Of a stretch of 58,252 nt of DNA, positions 41,162 through 50,008 are shown piece after piece; the first letter of the stretch is position 1, and every line of letters begins with the position of its first letter. The notes below the pieces were generated by a model, which did not search any database, was not told the DNA's origin, and saw nothing but the letters and a program-made list of their open reading frames with translations. The DNA lies in the NCBI RefSeq assembly GCF_019038435.1, contig NZ_JAGPOX010000051.1:1-58252 (forward strand), read 5' to 3'. The translations under genes were made by a program, and so were the position numbers. Origin of the DNA: Nocardia alni. Lineage in GTDB: Bacteria; Actinomycetota; Actinomycetes; Mycobacteriales; Mycobacteriaceae.

Positions 41162-43462
41162 ATGACAGAACAGCGAACAGGCGCCCTCGCCGGGCTGCGC
41201 GTGGTGGACTTCGGCCAGTATCTCGCCGGGCCACTGCTGTCGGTCCTGCTGGCCGATGCCGGCGCCGACGTCGTGCGGGTGGATCCGCCGACCGGGCCGC
41301 GGTGGCGGCACCCGGCGAACGCGATGTTGCAGCGCGGCAAGCGCAGTATCGCGCTGGACCTGCGCGAGGACGGTGACCGGGACATCGCGCGCCGGCTGGT
41401 GGAGCGCGCCGACATCGTCGTCGAGAACTTCCGGCCTGGCGTCATGGACCGCCTGGGCCTCGGTGCGCACTCGGCCCTGGCCGCGACCCCCCGGCTGCTC
41501 TACTGCTCGCTGCCGGGTTTCGGCGCCGACGACCCCCGCCACGACCTGCCCGCCTGGGAAGGCGTGGTCAGCGCCGCGGCCGGACTGTACCTCTATCCCG
41601 GCTGCACGCCCGCGAATCTGATCGGCGACCGCAGCGGCGAGCCGATCTACAGCGCGATACCGCTGGCCTCGTCCTATGCCGCGTTCATCGCCGCGCACTC
41701 GATAGTGGCCGGTCTCATCGCCCGCGAGCGGACCGGCGCTGGACAGCGCATCGAGGTCCCGCTGTTCGATGCGTGCTTCGAGCTCATCGGCTCCAGCGTG
41801 ATGCAGTCGGACGGGCCGCGCGCGGCCGCTCCGCCGATGGTCGGCGCGCCACCGCAACTCGCACGCTACCGGTGCGGCGACGGTCGATGGCTGGAATTGT
41901 GCCTGTTCCAGGACACTCACCTGCGGTGGTTCGCCGAGACGTTCCTACCGCCGGAGTACATCGAGGACGGCATGGCCGACGCCGGTCGTATGTTCACCGA
42001 TCCCGCATTGCAGCAGCGAGCCTTCCAGCGCTACAGCGAACTGTTCGCCACCCGCTCGGCCCGGGACTGGGAAATCGCGATCAACGAGGAGAGCGGCGCG
42101 TCGGCCGCGCTGTGCCAGACCAGCGAGGAATGGCTCACCATCGATGAGCACGCCCGCGACTCCGGCGCCGTCATAGAGTTGGACGATCCCGAGTACGGGC
42201 ATACCGCCCAGGCCGGGTTCCCGATCCGCATGTCGGGAACGCCACCGACGGTGGGCTTCCCGCGGCGGCCGCTCGACGCCGACCGCACGGAAATTCTCAC
42301 CGAGCTCGACACCCCGATCTCCGCTCCTGCCGCAGCGCCGGCCGCAGTGGATCCGGTACCGCCACTGGCCGGCATCCGGGTACTGGACGTGGCCCAGGTC
42401 CTCGCCGGGCCCACGATCAGCCGGATCCTCGCCGAATACGGCGCCGATGTGATCAAGATCCACAGCTTCATCGACCGGCAACTCGCTATGCACCTGTACA
42501 CCAACAGCGGCAAACGTTCGATCATGCTCGACCTCAAAACGCCCGACGGCATGGCCGTGTTCAACCGGCTCAGCGACGGCATCGACGTATTCACCCAGAA
42601 CTTCACCCGCGGCGTCGCCGACCGCATCGGTCTCGGCGAAGCCACACTGCGCGAACGCAATCCAGAGCTGATCTACACCTCCATCAGCGCGTTCGGATAC
42701 GAGGGCTACCGCGGCGGCTGGCGCGGCCGCGAACAACTCGGGCAGGGCCCGACCGGAATGCAACTGCGGCTCGGCGACGAGGAACCCGTCATGGCCCCGT
42801 ACCCCTACAACGACTACGGCTCCGGCAACCTCGCCGCCTACGCCACGATGCTCGCCCTCTACCACCGCATCCGCGGCGGCGCCGGACAGAACGTGCAGTC
42901 GTCCCTGTGCCACAGCGCCACCTTCCTGCAAATCCCCTACATGGTGGCTCACGCGGGGCGGACCTGGGACGAACCCAGCGGCCAGACGGCCAAGGGCTGG
43001 GGGCCTTTCGACCGGTTGTATCAGGGCGCCGACAGATGGTTCTACCTGTGCGCGCCCGATGGCTTGGACTCGATCGCGGAACTCGCCGGAAACACGGAAA
43101 CCGAACTGGCCGAGCACTTCCGTACCCGCCCGGCGCAGGACTGGGTAGACCTGCTCAACGCGGCCGGCGTCGGCGCCCATGTGCTCACCGATCAGCCGGA
43201 TCTCATGGACGACGAGGTCGTACGAGCCCGCGGCCTGTCGATCGAGCGCGAACACCGCGGCTTCGGCCGGGCACGCATGGCAGGCCCGTCGCAGCGCCTG
43301 TCCGTCACCCCGCCCCGCCCGACTCGGCCGGTCGGTCCACCCGGTTCCGACACTCGCGCCGTGCTCGACGAATTCGGTTTCGACAGTGCGGATCTCATCG
43401 CCCGGGACGTCGCCCGGGACGGGCTCCCGCAGTACACCACGTTCGTGGGCATGTTCCGGTGA
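41162..43462 (+). CDS. Double-domain family III CoA-transferase (CaiB/BaiF)
   Basis: A 766-residue protein made of two family III CoA-transferase units. Unit 1 starts LAGLRVVDFGQYLAGPLLS and has LIGDRSGEPIYSAIP near residue 155; unit 2 starts LAGIRVLDVAQVLAGPTIS near 400 and has YPYNDYGSGNLAAYA near 545. Each has a candidate catalytic Asp. Single-domain enzymes are about 400 residues and dimerise as interlocked rings, so this is a covalent pseudo-dimer. It would move CoA to a carboxylic acid in the pathway. The ATG at 41162 follows AAAGGACAGTGAT. Confidence 0.9.
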   Translation: MTEQRTGALAGLRVVDFGQYLAGPLLSVLLADAGADVVRVDPPTGPRWRHPANAMLQRGKRSIALDLREDGDRDIARRLVERADIVVENFRPGVMDRLGLGAHSALAATPRLLYCSLPGFGADDPRHDLPAWEGVVSAAAGLYLYPGCTPANLIGDRSGEPIYSAIPLASSYAAFIAAHSIVAGLIARERTGAGQRIEVPLFDACFELIGSSVMQSDGPRAAAPPMVGAPPQLARYRCGDGRWLELCLFQDTHLRWFAETFLPPEYIEDGMADAGRMFTDPALQQRAFQRYSELFATRSARDWEIAINEESGASAALCQTSEEWLTIDEHARDSGAVIELDDPEYGHTAQAGFPIRMSGTPPTVGFPRRPLDADRTEILTELDTPISAPAAAPAAVDPVPPLAGIRVLDVAQVLAGPTISRILAEYGADVIKIHSFIDRQLAMHLYTNSGKRSIMLDLKTPDGMAVFNRLSDGIDVFTQNFTRGVADRIGLGEATLRERNPELIYTSISAFGYEGYRGGWRGREQLGQGPTGMQLRLGDEEPVMAPYPYNDYGSGNLAAYATMLALYHRIRGGAGQNVQSSLCHSATFLQIPYMVAHAGRTWDEPSGQTAKGWGPFDRLYQGADRWFYLCAPDGLDSIAELAGNTETELAEHFRTRPAQDWVDLLNAAGVGAHVLTDQPDLMDDEVVRARGLSIEREHRGFGRARMAGPSQRLSVTPPRPTRPVGPPGSDTRAVLDEFGFDSADLIARDVARDGLPQYTTFVGMFR

Positions 43463-43501
43463 CGCGGATCAACAATTTCATTTGTTACGAGAGGTAGCTT
43501 C

Positions 43502-43690
43502 ATGCCCGAACCAACCGAAATCTCCGCCGTGGTCGAGAAGGCCGTGGCCGAGGGCCGGACCCCGGTGTCATAGTCGCCGCCTGATCTCGCACCCGGCTCT
43601 TCGAAAACGTGTGCTGCGGAAGGGATCGGATGGAAGGGAGGCCGGGACCGCTCGGCATGGGCTTCGGCCGAGCCGGACGCGAGATCGAGT
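43502..43690 (+). pseudogene. Beta-lactamase-fold serine hydrolase remnant
   Basis: Starting at ATG 43502, EPTEISAVVEKAVAEGRT matches ELSEISALANRAVAGGRI of the intact gene at 35657; then the frame breaks at a TAG. Next, after a large deletion, RTRLFE matches RTRLFEPL, and GMGFGRAG matches LGFGRGG. The SxxK region is lost. The rest of 43463-44022 shows no gene. Confidence 0.8.
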
Positions 43691-43967
43691 GCGATCGTGT
43701 CCTCCGATTACCTACCAAAGGCTTCTTGACACGGCACCGGCTTGAACTCACTCCGGTGCCGAGGAAGATCTGAAAGAAGGGGTCTCGAGCGGTGGGCTAT
43801 GTGCGGGGATAGCTGTTGTGGAAGCCGCCAGCATCCGCGTACGGGCATCGTCGCCGTATTTCTGATGGTCGGCCAGCGCCCTGAATGCATTTCATACAAG
43901 GATCGTTCGCGGGGTTGGCGGATGCACAGTTCGGCGCTGACCGCCTGCACTTGAACCGGCACGCCGT

Positions 43968-44003
43968 TTGATACAGTACTTTATTAGACTTAAACTGAAG
44001 TAC
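43968..44003 (+). promoter_or_regulatory. Promoter and operator candidate of the second tandem-HTH TetR gene
   Basis: TTGATA (43968-43973), 17 bases and TAAACT (43991-43996) fit a promoter. AGACTT-AAACTG-AAGTAC (43986-44003) overlaps the -10 and resembles GAACTT-GAATG-AAGTTC upstream of the paralogous gene at 28052. Autoregulation is likely. Confidence 0.55.
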
Positions 44004-44022
44004 CGCAGGCGGGAGTGGAGCT

Positions 44023-44904
44023 ATGCAGAAAGGCTCAGTCACAGTGTCGAGGCTTGGTTCCATGACCACGGAGGCCACTGCACGCGCAGGGACTCCCGCT
44101 GGAATACCGGTGGTCGACGACTCGCTGGTGCAGGCGGCGTTGCGGGCCGCCGCCGAACTCGGCAAAGACGTCGCCGATGTGCCGGTCGCCGCGATCGCCG
44201 CCCGCGCGGGCATCTCCCGCAGCACCCTGCTGCGTCGACTCGGGGGTTCACGGGCCGCCTTGGACGAGGCGGTGCGCGCCCGCGGCGTCGACACCGGTGG
44301 CGCTGCGCCGGTGCGGACCCGGGCGCTGGATGCCGCGGCGGTTCTGATCGCTGAAAATGGTTTGGGTGCAGCGACATTGGATGCCATCGCCGCGCGCGCC
44401 GACTGTTCGGTGCCCAGCCTCTACACGGCCTTCGGCTCCCGTGACGGTTTGCTGCGCGCGGTGTACGACCGGCACAGCCCGTTGCTGGACATCGAAGAAT
44501 TCCTCGCGGAGACCCGCGGTGACCTCGCGGTGACCGTGCACGGACTTTACACTCTGATGGCCGAATCGTTCAGCCGACACCCGCGCGTCGCTCCGGCAAT
44601 GTTCGCCGATTCTCTCGCCCGGCCGAACAGTGTTGCAGCCCAACCATTGTTGAGCTATACCGCCCCGCGGGTCTTGACGGTCGTCGGCGATTGGCTGACC
44701 GGTCAAATTCAGGCGGGGCGAATCCGGGACATCCCCGTGCCGCTGCTGATTCAGCAACTGCTGGCGCCCATCGGGTTTCACATGCTGATGCGCGGAAGCG
44801 TCACCGAGGCCGCCGCGGCCGATCAGCCGGATGTCGGCACCGTCTGCGACGTCTACACCGACACCTTCCTGCGCGCGGTCGCCACCACCCCACCGGTCAC
44901 CTAG
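44023..44904 (+). CDS. TetR-family regulator with two N-terminal helix-turn-helix units (paralogue)
   Basis: A 293-residue protein homologous over its length to the one at 28052: VAAIAARAGISRSTLLRRLGG in the first HTH, LDAIAARADCSVPSLYTAFG in the second, and the shared end GRIRDIPVPLLIQQLLAPIGF. ATG 44023 has GGGAG at good distance; an ATG at 44062 is the alternative. It precedes a FAD monooxygenase gene in the same direction by about 230 bases and may control it. Ligand unknown. Confidence 0.85.
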   Translation: MQKGSVTVSRLGSMTTEATARAGTPAGIPVVDDSLVQAALRAAAELGKDVADVPVAAIAARAGISRSTLLRRLGGSRAALDEAVRARGVDTGGAAPVRTRALDAAAVLIAENGLGAATLDAIAARADCSVPSLYTAFGSRDGLLRAVYDRHSPLLDIEEFLAETRGDLAVTVHGLYTLMAESFSRHPRVAPAMFADSLARPNSVAAQPLLSYTAPRVLTVVGDWLTGQIQAGRIRDIPVPLLIQQLLAPIGFHMLMRGSVTEAAAADQPDVGTVCDVYTDTFLRAVATTPPVT

Positions 44905-45137
44905 CTAGTGGTCAGCCGCTGTCGCACAACACATTCCCGGTCGCCGCGCAGCGGTGCCATCCGACGACACGAGAAGAAAGGCGCCCGATCGAACACCGCA
45001 CCCGAACCACACACGATGGTGCGCCGCAAGATGATCGAAGGACGAGGCCAAGGGCGAGCTCAGTGGCGTCCAGCGAAGCGTCCGCCCCGGCGACATGGCA
45101 GGAATTTGATGACGATGATCCCAGCGAAGGAGCAGCG

Positions 45138-46718
45138 ATGGTGAGCGAAGTGGACGTGGTGATCGCCGGTGGCGGTCCGACCGGATTGATGTTGGCCTGT
45201 GAGCTTTCCCTCCAGGGGGTCCAGCGGATCATCGTGCTGGATGCCCTGCCGGGGCCGAACCCGGAACCGCGCGCCGAAGGGGTGGCCGGCCCGGCGGTGC
45301 GGCTCCTGGACCACCGCGGGCTCTATGAACAGCTTGGCGGATCGCCCGGTGGACCTCGGCCCCTGCCCATGGCGACGTTCGCGGCATTGGCCTTCGACGT
45401 GAGCGCGGCACACTCCACACAGAACTACTTGATGCCCCTGCAGCAACCGGTGCTCAACAGCGCCCTCGCCGAGCGGGCAAACGAGCGCGGGATCGAGGTG
45501 CGGTGGGGTCACCGCCTCGTCGGGCTCACCCCGGGACATGACGGCGTCACCGTCGAGATCGGTGGCCCGAACGGGGGGTACACGCTGGAGACCGGATATC
45601 TGGTGGGCGCCGACGGCGGTCGCGGCGTCACCCGCAAACTAATGGGCATCGACTATGTCGGAATGTCCTCCAGAGATGCCGTATTCCGCATAGGGCGTGG
45701 GCTCACGCCATCGGAGGGCTACCAGGAGGCGACCGGGGAATCGCTGATCCCCGGCTCGCAACTGCAGCGGGTCCCGTTCGTTCGTACGGAGACGGGGATG
45801 TTTCTCGTGATCACCACTCCCCACGCCTCGATCGTCGGCACACTGGAACTCGCGCCGACACCGGATGACACCTACACCTCGGGTCACGAACACCCCGGTT
45901 TCGGCGACCCATTGACCATCTCGGAGTTGCGCGAGAGTATCGGGCGAGTTCTCGGTGTCGATTTGCCCGTGCAGCCTGTCAATACCGATGACGACGTGGA
46001 CCTACGACGCTACGCGGGCATCAACAGCCTGGTCGCCGACCGATACCGCCAAGGCCGTGTGCTGCTGGTCGGTGACGCGGCACACGTGCAATCCCCGATG
46101 AGGGGTCCCGGGCTCAACCTCGGACTACAGGACGCGGCCAACCTGGGATGGAAACTCGCCGCGGTCGTGCGAGGCGACGCCGCTCCCGCCTTGCTGGACA
46201 GCTATGAGACCGAACGCCGGATCGCCGCGGAGTGCGCGATCACCGTCAGCCGGGCCCAATTCGCGCTGATGCGCCCCGGACCGGAGGTCACCGCGCTGTG
46301 CCAGGTCGTCGGCGATCTCGCCACCCAGCCACCGGCGGCACAACGCCTCGCCGAATTCGTCTCGCTCGGCGACATTCGATACCCAACCGAACCGGGCGAC
46401 CACCCGGCGGTAGGACAATGGGTCCAGGACCTGGCCATCACCACGACCACCACCGGGGTCTCGCGCATCGCGCAACTGACCCACGACGGCCGGCCCCTCT
46501 TGCTCGACTTCACCGAAGAGGGCGCGATTGCCGGTACGGTGGCGAACGCGACGAGCGCGATCAACGTCGTACACGCCACAACCAGCGCACCTGCCGACCT
46601 CACCGCGGTCCTGGTCCGTCCCGATGGCTACGTCGCGTGGGCCTCCTCGCATCCGGCCCCCGATCCCAACGACCTCGACCGTGCGCTGCGCCGATGGTTC
46701 AGCGTCGGCGTCGCATAG
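45138..46718 (+). CDS. FAD-dependent aromatic monooxygenase (PheA/Rox/PgaE class)
   Basis: A 526-residue flavoprotein hydroxylase. VVIAGGGPTGLMLACELSLQG binds FAD, YLVGADGGRGVTRK is the DG motif, and LLVGDAAHVQSPMRGPGLN the second FAD block. The C-terminal thioredoxin-like domain (about 390-526) is characteristic of phenol hydroxylases, antibiotic-tailoring hydroxylases and rifampicin monooxygenase, all around 480-600 residues. ATG 45138 follows GAAGGAG. It is transcribed with or beside the TetR gene at 44023. Substrate cannot be fixed between phenolic catabolism and antibiotic inactivation. Confidence 0.9.
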   Translation: MVSEVDVVIAGGGPTGLMLACELSLQGVQRIIVLDALPGPNPEPRAEGVAGPAVRLLDHRGLYEQLGGSPGGPRPLPMATFAALAFDVSAAHSTQNYLMPLQQPVLNSALAERANERGIEVRWGHRLVGLTPGHDGVTVEIGGPNGGYTLETGYLVGADGGRGVTRKLMGIDYVGMSSRDAVFRIGRGLTPSEGYQEATGESLIPGSQLQRVPFVRTETGMFLVITTPHASIVGTLELAPTPDDTYTSGHEHPGFGDPLTISELRESIGRVLGVDLPVQPVNTDDDVDLRRYAGINSLVADRYRQGRVLLVGDAAHVQSPMRGPGLNLGLQDAANLGWKLAAVVRGDAAPALLDSYETERRIAAECAITVSRAQFALMRPGPEVTALCQVVGDLATQPPAAQRLAEFVSLGDIRYPTEPGDHPAVGQWVQDLAITTTTTGVSRIAQLTHDGRPLLLDFTEEGAIAGTVANATSAINVVHATTSAPADLTAVLVRPDGYVAWASSHPAPDPNDLDRALRRWFSVGVA

Positions 46719-46878
46719 CATGAGCCGACGAGGATCTGCACATGAGCGTGCGGCAAGGGCACTGCCCAATGACTGGACCGGAATGACTGGATCGGCCCGA
46801 AATATCGTGCACCGCTGGTAATTCGGCAGAGAAACCGAACACGAGCGACTGAACCTCGAATCCTCAAAGGAGACTCGG

Positions 46879-47394
46879 ATGCAAACCTGGGACGCGATAC
46901 GCGCACGCCGCAATGTCCGCCACTATCGACCCGACCCGGTATCGGACGACGATCTCGAGCGCATCGTCGAAGCAGCCTGGCGAGCCCCATCGGCGGCTAA
47001 CAACCAGCACTGGGACTTCGTCGTGGTCACCGACCGCGCTCAACTCGAACAATTGTCGACGGTGTGGCCCGGCGCAGGGCACATCGCCACAGCGCCGTCG
47101 GCCATCGCACTCGTGGTTCCGGAAAGCGGCGACGAGCGCGAGACGATGATCGACCAATTCGACCTGGGCCAGGCGATGATGGCAATGACCATCGCGGCGA
47201 CCGACCTCGGAATCGGCACCGGACACTCGGCAGTAGGCGACCAGGACAAAGCCCGTGACATCCTGGGCGTGCCCGACGACCACCGCGTCTGCTACCTCTT
47301 GGGCGTCGGCTACCCCGCCGGCCGCAAACTACAACCGATCCGCAAACCCGACCGCCGCCCCTTCACCGAGGTGCTGCACCGCGGCCGATGGTGA
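46879..47394 (+). CDS. Nitroreductase-family protein
   Basis: A 171-residue FMN-dependent nitroreductase-fold protein. WDAIRARRNVRHYRPDPV and WRAPSAANNQHWDFVVVTD are the family's start, AMMAMTIAATDLGIGTG the middle and VCYLLGVGYPAGRK the end. Such enzymes reduce nitro groups, quinones or enones with NAD(P)H. AAAGGAG lies ahead of ATG 46879. CGAAATATCG in its upstream region (46799-46808) resembles the AT-rich motif seen at other promoters. Confidence 0.93.
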   Translation: MQTWDAIRARRNVRHYRPDPVSDDDLERIVEAAWRAPSAANNQHWDFVVVTDRAQLEQLSTVWPGAGHIATAPSAIALVVPESGDERETMIDQFDLGQAMMAMTIAATDLGIGTGHSAVGDQDKARDILGVPDDHRVCYLLGVGYPAGRKLQPIRKPDRRPFTEVLHRGRW

Positions 47395-47435
47395 CCCGAC
47401 TCGGACCCCAGCACCCCCCGCGTCGGTGACCGGAT

Positions 47436-47675
47436 TCACGGTATGCCGGCGCAGCACACAAGACACCGCCCGCACTCGCGGCGCGGCGGTGGCATGGGAA
47501 AAGGCCTCACCCACCACGTGTCATCTTCGGAGTACGTACATGGCTGGACGCCGTTCGCCCAGCGAACGGCTCCGGCACCGAGCAACTTAGCGTCGGCACT
47601 GTCCACGGGAAATTCATCGGCCAAGTCCGGGGTGCCAGGCAGATCCTCTACCCACGAATCAGACGTCATCGTCAT
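47436..47675 (-). CDS. Possible small hypothetical protein
   Basis: An open frame of 79 codons (ATG at 47675 or, better spaced from GAAGGA, at 47669). The protein is acidic at first (DLPGTPDLADEFPVDSADAK) and ends with four cysteines (RECGRCLVCC). It is not a shadow of another gene: nothing else is readable in 47395-47911. I do not recognise it. A ten-base palindrome, GTGCTAGCAC, lies about 20 bases upstream. It could be a non-coding stretch. Confidence 0.3.
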   Translation of the reverse strand: MTMTSDSWVEDLPGTPDLADEFPVDSADAKLLGAGAVRWANGVQPCTYSEDDTWWVRPFPMPPPRRECGRCLVCCAGIP

Positions 47676-47911
47676 CCTTCGGCACGCATACCAAGTGCTA
47701 GCACATATCGTCAGGCACCGACGCCTTCCTGCGCAATCGAGGTAGTCAGGCCTGCGCTACGGCCGACGCGGTGCCGCTGACCTGCCGTTCGGTAGCGTCG
47801 AAACGAATGCGAATTCACTACCAGCAGATACGAGACCTACCGAGTCACTGACCGGCGGTTATGCCGCTCTGATCAACGACACAACCGTCCGCACTCGGTT
47901 CTGTGGGCTAC

Positions 47912-48610
47912 TCATTGCGCCCCGGCGGGCTGGAGTCCGCCGAACGTCTCTTCCACTGTTGTGTAGCGCCGGTAGTAGCCCAAGGTCTGTTCCGGGGTGA
48001 ATGCCCACCGCGCGGTCACCGACCTGAAGCCTTGTTCAGGTAGTACCAGTCCCACGAACACCGTGCCGATGAAATAGAGCACCGCCCAAAACCAGTCCAG
48101 TCCACCTATGAGATGGTCCGACACAGCTACCACGATGTAGACGGCGCCGGTCGCGGCGAGAAGAACCGCGGTGACGAGTCCCGGGTTGTATGGGGACCAG
48201 CCCCGGCCACGCCATTGCAAGACGATCCCGATGAGCACGCCGTGCGTGACGCTTTCCAGGATCGCGAGGAACATCGGCGCCAAACCCAGCCAGATCACGT
48301 GAGGGAAGAACAGGGCCGGAAGGAAGAGGCTCGACCAGACCACGACGTCGACGACCATAGCGATCACCGGGCTCATCGGGTACCGGTCGGGGGCCGCGCT
48401 CTTGTGGAGCAGCACGTTGAATAAGTAGGCGAATCCGCCCGGAGCCCATTCCTCCTCGTTGATATGCAGCACGAGCAGAATCGTGACGACGAACGACAAC
48501 TTGTGGGCGGCGGTGAGGTCGCTCCAGCGCACGAGCAGGTAGGCGAGTGCACCGAGTGCACCCACGTTGAGAAGCGGCAGCCATGCCTTGAGGATGAAAC
48601 GCATCACCAT
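47912..48610 (-). CDS. HXXEE-domain membrane protein
   Basis: A 232-residue integral membrane protein with about six helices. HINEEE near residue 50 is the H-x-x-E-E signature of this uncharacterised family. Helices are visible at about 7-26, 35-50, 83-103, 108-130, 145-165 and 172-190. It is divergent from a TetR gene with two 12-base boxes in between, so the TetR protein probably controls it. Function unknown. Confidence 0.8.
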   Translation of the reverse strand: MVMRFILKAWLPLLNVGALGALAYLLVRWSDLTAAHKLSFVVTILLVLHINEEEWAPGGFAYLFNVLLHKSAAPDRYPMSPVIAMVVDVVVWSSLFLPALFFPHVIWLGLAPMFLAILESVTHGVLIGIVLQWRGRGWSPYNPGLVTAVLLAATGAVYIVVAVSDHLIGGLDWFWAVLYFIGTVFVGLVLPEQGFRSVTARWAFTPEQTLGYYRRYTTVEETFGGLQPAGAQ

Positions 48611-48664
48611 CCAATCGCTGGGTTAGGCCGGATCGGGGCGTTCGCACAATCCCAGACCTATTCA

Positions 48665-48718
48665 GAATGATCGTTCTCATCTTTGCCGCCTGCCTCCGTG
48701 CTGTCAAGAACGGTCGTT
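48665..48718. promoter_or_regulatory. Two GAAYGRTCGTTC operator boxes
   Basis: GAATGATCGTTC (48665-48676) and GAACGGTCGTTC (48708-48719 within one base) are 12-base near-palindromes 43 bases apart, about four helical turns. They lie between the divergent HXXEE and TetR genes and are typical TetR half-site pairs. Confidence 0.65.
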
Positions 48719-48735
48719 CCGATTAGGGTTGATCC

Positions 48736-49317
48736 GTGCCGAGGATCACCGCGCAAACCAGACAAGCGCGCCGGGAACGGATCATCGCAGCGACGATCGA
48801 GCTGTTCTCCGAGCGGGGATACGAAGGGATGTCGATTTCCGATGTCATCGAGGCATCCGGTTCCTCGGCGGGGATGATCTACAGCCAGTTCCGGAGCAAG
48901 GCCGGTCTCGTCAGCTCCGCGCTGTTCGAGCTCTTCGCGATCAGGGCGGATGAACTCGAGGAGTCAGGGCCCGGCCATCGTCCCGCCCAGCTCGTTCGCG
49001 AGTTCCTCGCCGGCGACGTGTACGGGCAGGCTCGATCGAGGTTGCTGATTCAGCTATGGGCCGCAGCAGGTCTGGAACCAGAGCTCGGCGAACTCGCGGA
49101 CAACATCTCTACGGGCATCACCGCCGTCTTTCGCAGACAGATCGGGATCTGGTACACGCAAAACGGGATTCCGGACGCTGATACCAAGGCTGAAGCCGAG
49201 GCGACCGTCTGCCTGGGCATTTGCATCGGCTACATCGTGCAGTCCGGGTTGAATCCGGATTTCGACGGAAAAAAATACCTTGACACCGCCTCTCGTATGA
49301 TGATGCGTGATGCATAG
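48736..49317 (+). CDS. TetR-family regulator
   Basis: A 193-residue TetR protein. RRERIIAATIELFSERGY, MSISDVIEASGSSAGMIYSQF and RSKAGLVSSALFEL make the DNA-binding domain (about residues 11-65); the rest is the helical effector domain. GTG 48736 follows TTAGGG. It is divergent from the HXXEE membrane-protein gene and probably represses it. Confidence 0.93.
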   Translation: MPRITAQTRQARRERIIAATIELFSERGYEGMSISDVIEASGSSAGMIYSQFRSKAGLVSSALFELFAIRADELEESGPGHRPAQLVREFLAGDVYGQARSRLLIQLWAAAGLEPELGELADNISTGITAVFRRQIGIWYTQNGIPDADTKAEAEATVCLGICIGYIVQSGLNPDFDGKKYLDTASRMMMRDA

Positions 49318-49419
49318 AGGTTGATTCTGTCTTTTGGTGTGGTAATCCCGTCCGTGCCAGTGCCGCTGTTGGCGCCCGCCGCCGCGAGCCGGAAACACAA
49401 AGCAGCCCTTCGAGTTCAC

Positions 49420-49870
49420 CTAGCTCTGCCATCGCAGGCCGTATCCGAAGCTGAACAGCGGGTCCGTGGTGTCGAACGGGACATCCGGTCGGCTGGCCTC
49501 GACCGCTGCCATCGAGGATGGCAGGTCGAACGGCAATGTGCCTATCGGTTCGGCCTCGCCGGACAGTATCTGCACGAACGCGTCCGCCGACGCGCCGAAG
49601 TTGACCACGAGCGAATCGGCGGCCTCGGCGAAGCTCGTGATGATAGCCGACCTGTCGAGGTAGACATCGACGACGGTCGGCACAGTCTGGCAGATCGTGC
49701 GGATCCGCTCGACCTCCTCGGCGGGAAATTCCAGCGAGCCGACGTGGAAGAACGACTCGAACGACCCCGCCTCGCCGCGAGCTTCGAAACGGCGCCTGCA
49801 GCCGCAGTACCGCGACGTCGGCCTCCGCGGGGGTGTCGACCAACCGGGCGTGACCCCTCACGAAGACAGC
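49420..49870 (-). pseudogene. Glycoside hydrolase family 3 C-terminal remnant
   Basis: One frame reads RGHARLVDTPAEADVAVLRL, then a shift, then SLEFPAEEVERIRTI, then VPTVVDVYLDRSAI, EAADSLVVNFGASADAF and ASRPDVPFDTTDPLFSFGYGL, ending at a stop at 49420. This is the C-terminal domain of GH3 beta-glucosidases/xylosidases. The N-terminal barrel with the catalytic Asp is absent. Nothing else is seen in 49318-50008. Confidence 0.8.
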
Positions 49871-50008
49871 CCCTCCGCGCCTGGAACGACAGCTACCGCC
49901 TCAGCGCTTGGGGTGATACATCACCGGATCAGGCGGCAAAGCAGTCCCGGGGTCCGTCGCCGTTTCGCGCATCAGCTGCCGGGCGACTGGTCGGCGCGAT
50001 GGCACAAA

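Noticed and set aside
43742..43954. A 70-codon plus-strand frame after the beta-lactamase remnant
   Set aside because: No ribosome binding site, biased composition, and it crosses degraded sequence.
47695..47704. GTGCTAGCAC as a CIRCE-type heat-shock element
   Set aside because: CIRCE has nine-base arms with a nine-base spacer; this is a simple ten-base palindrome.
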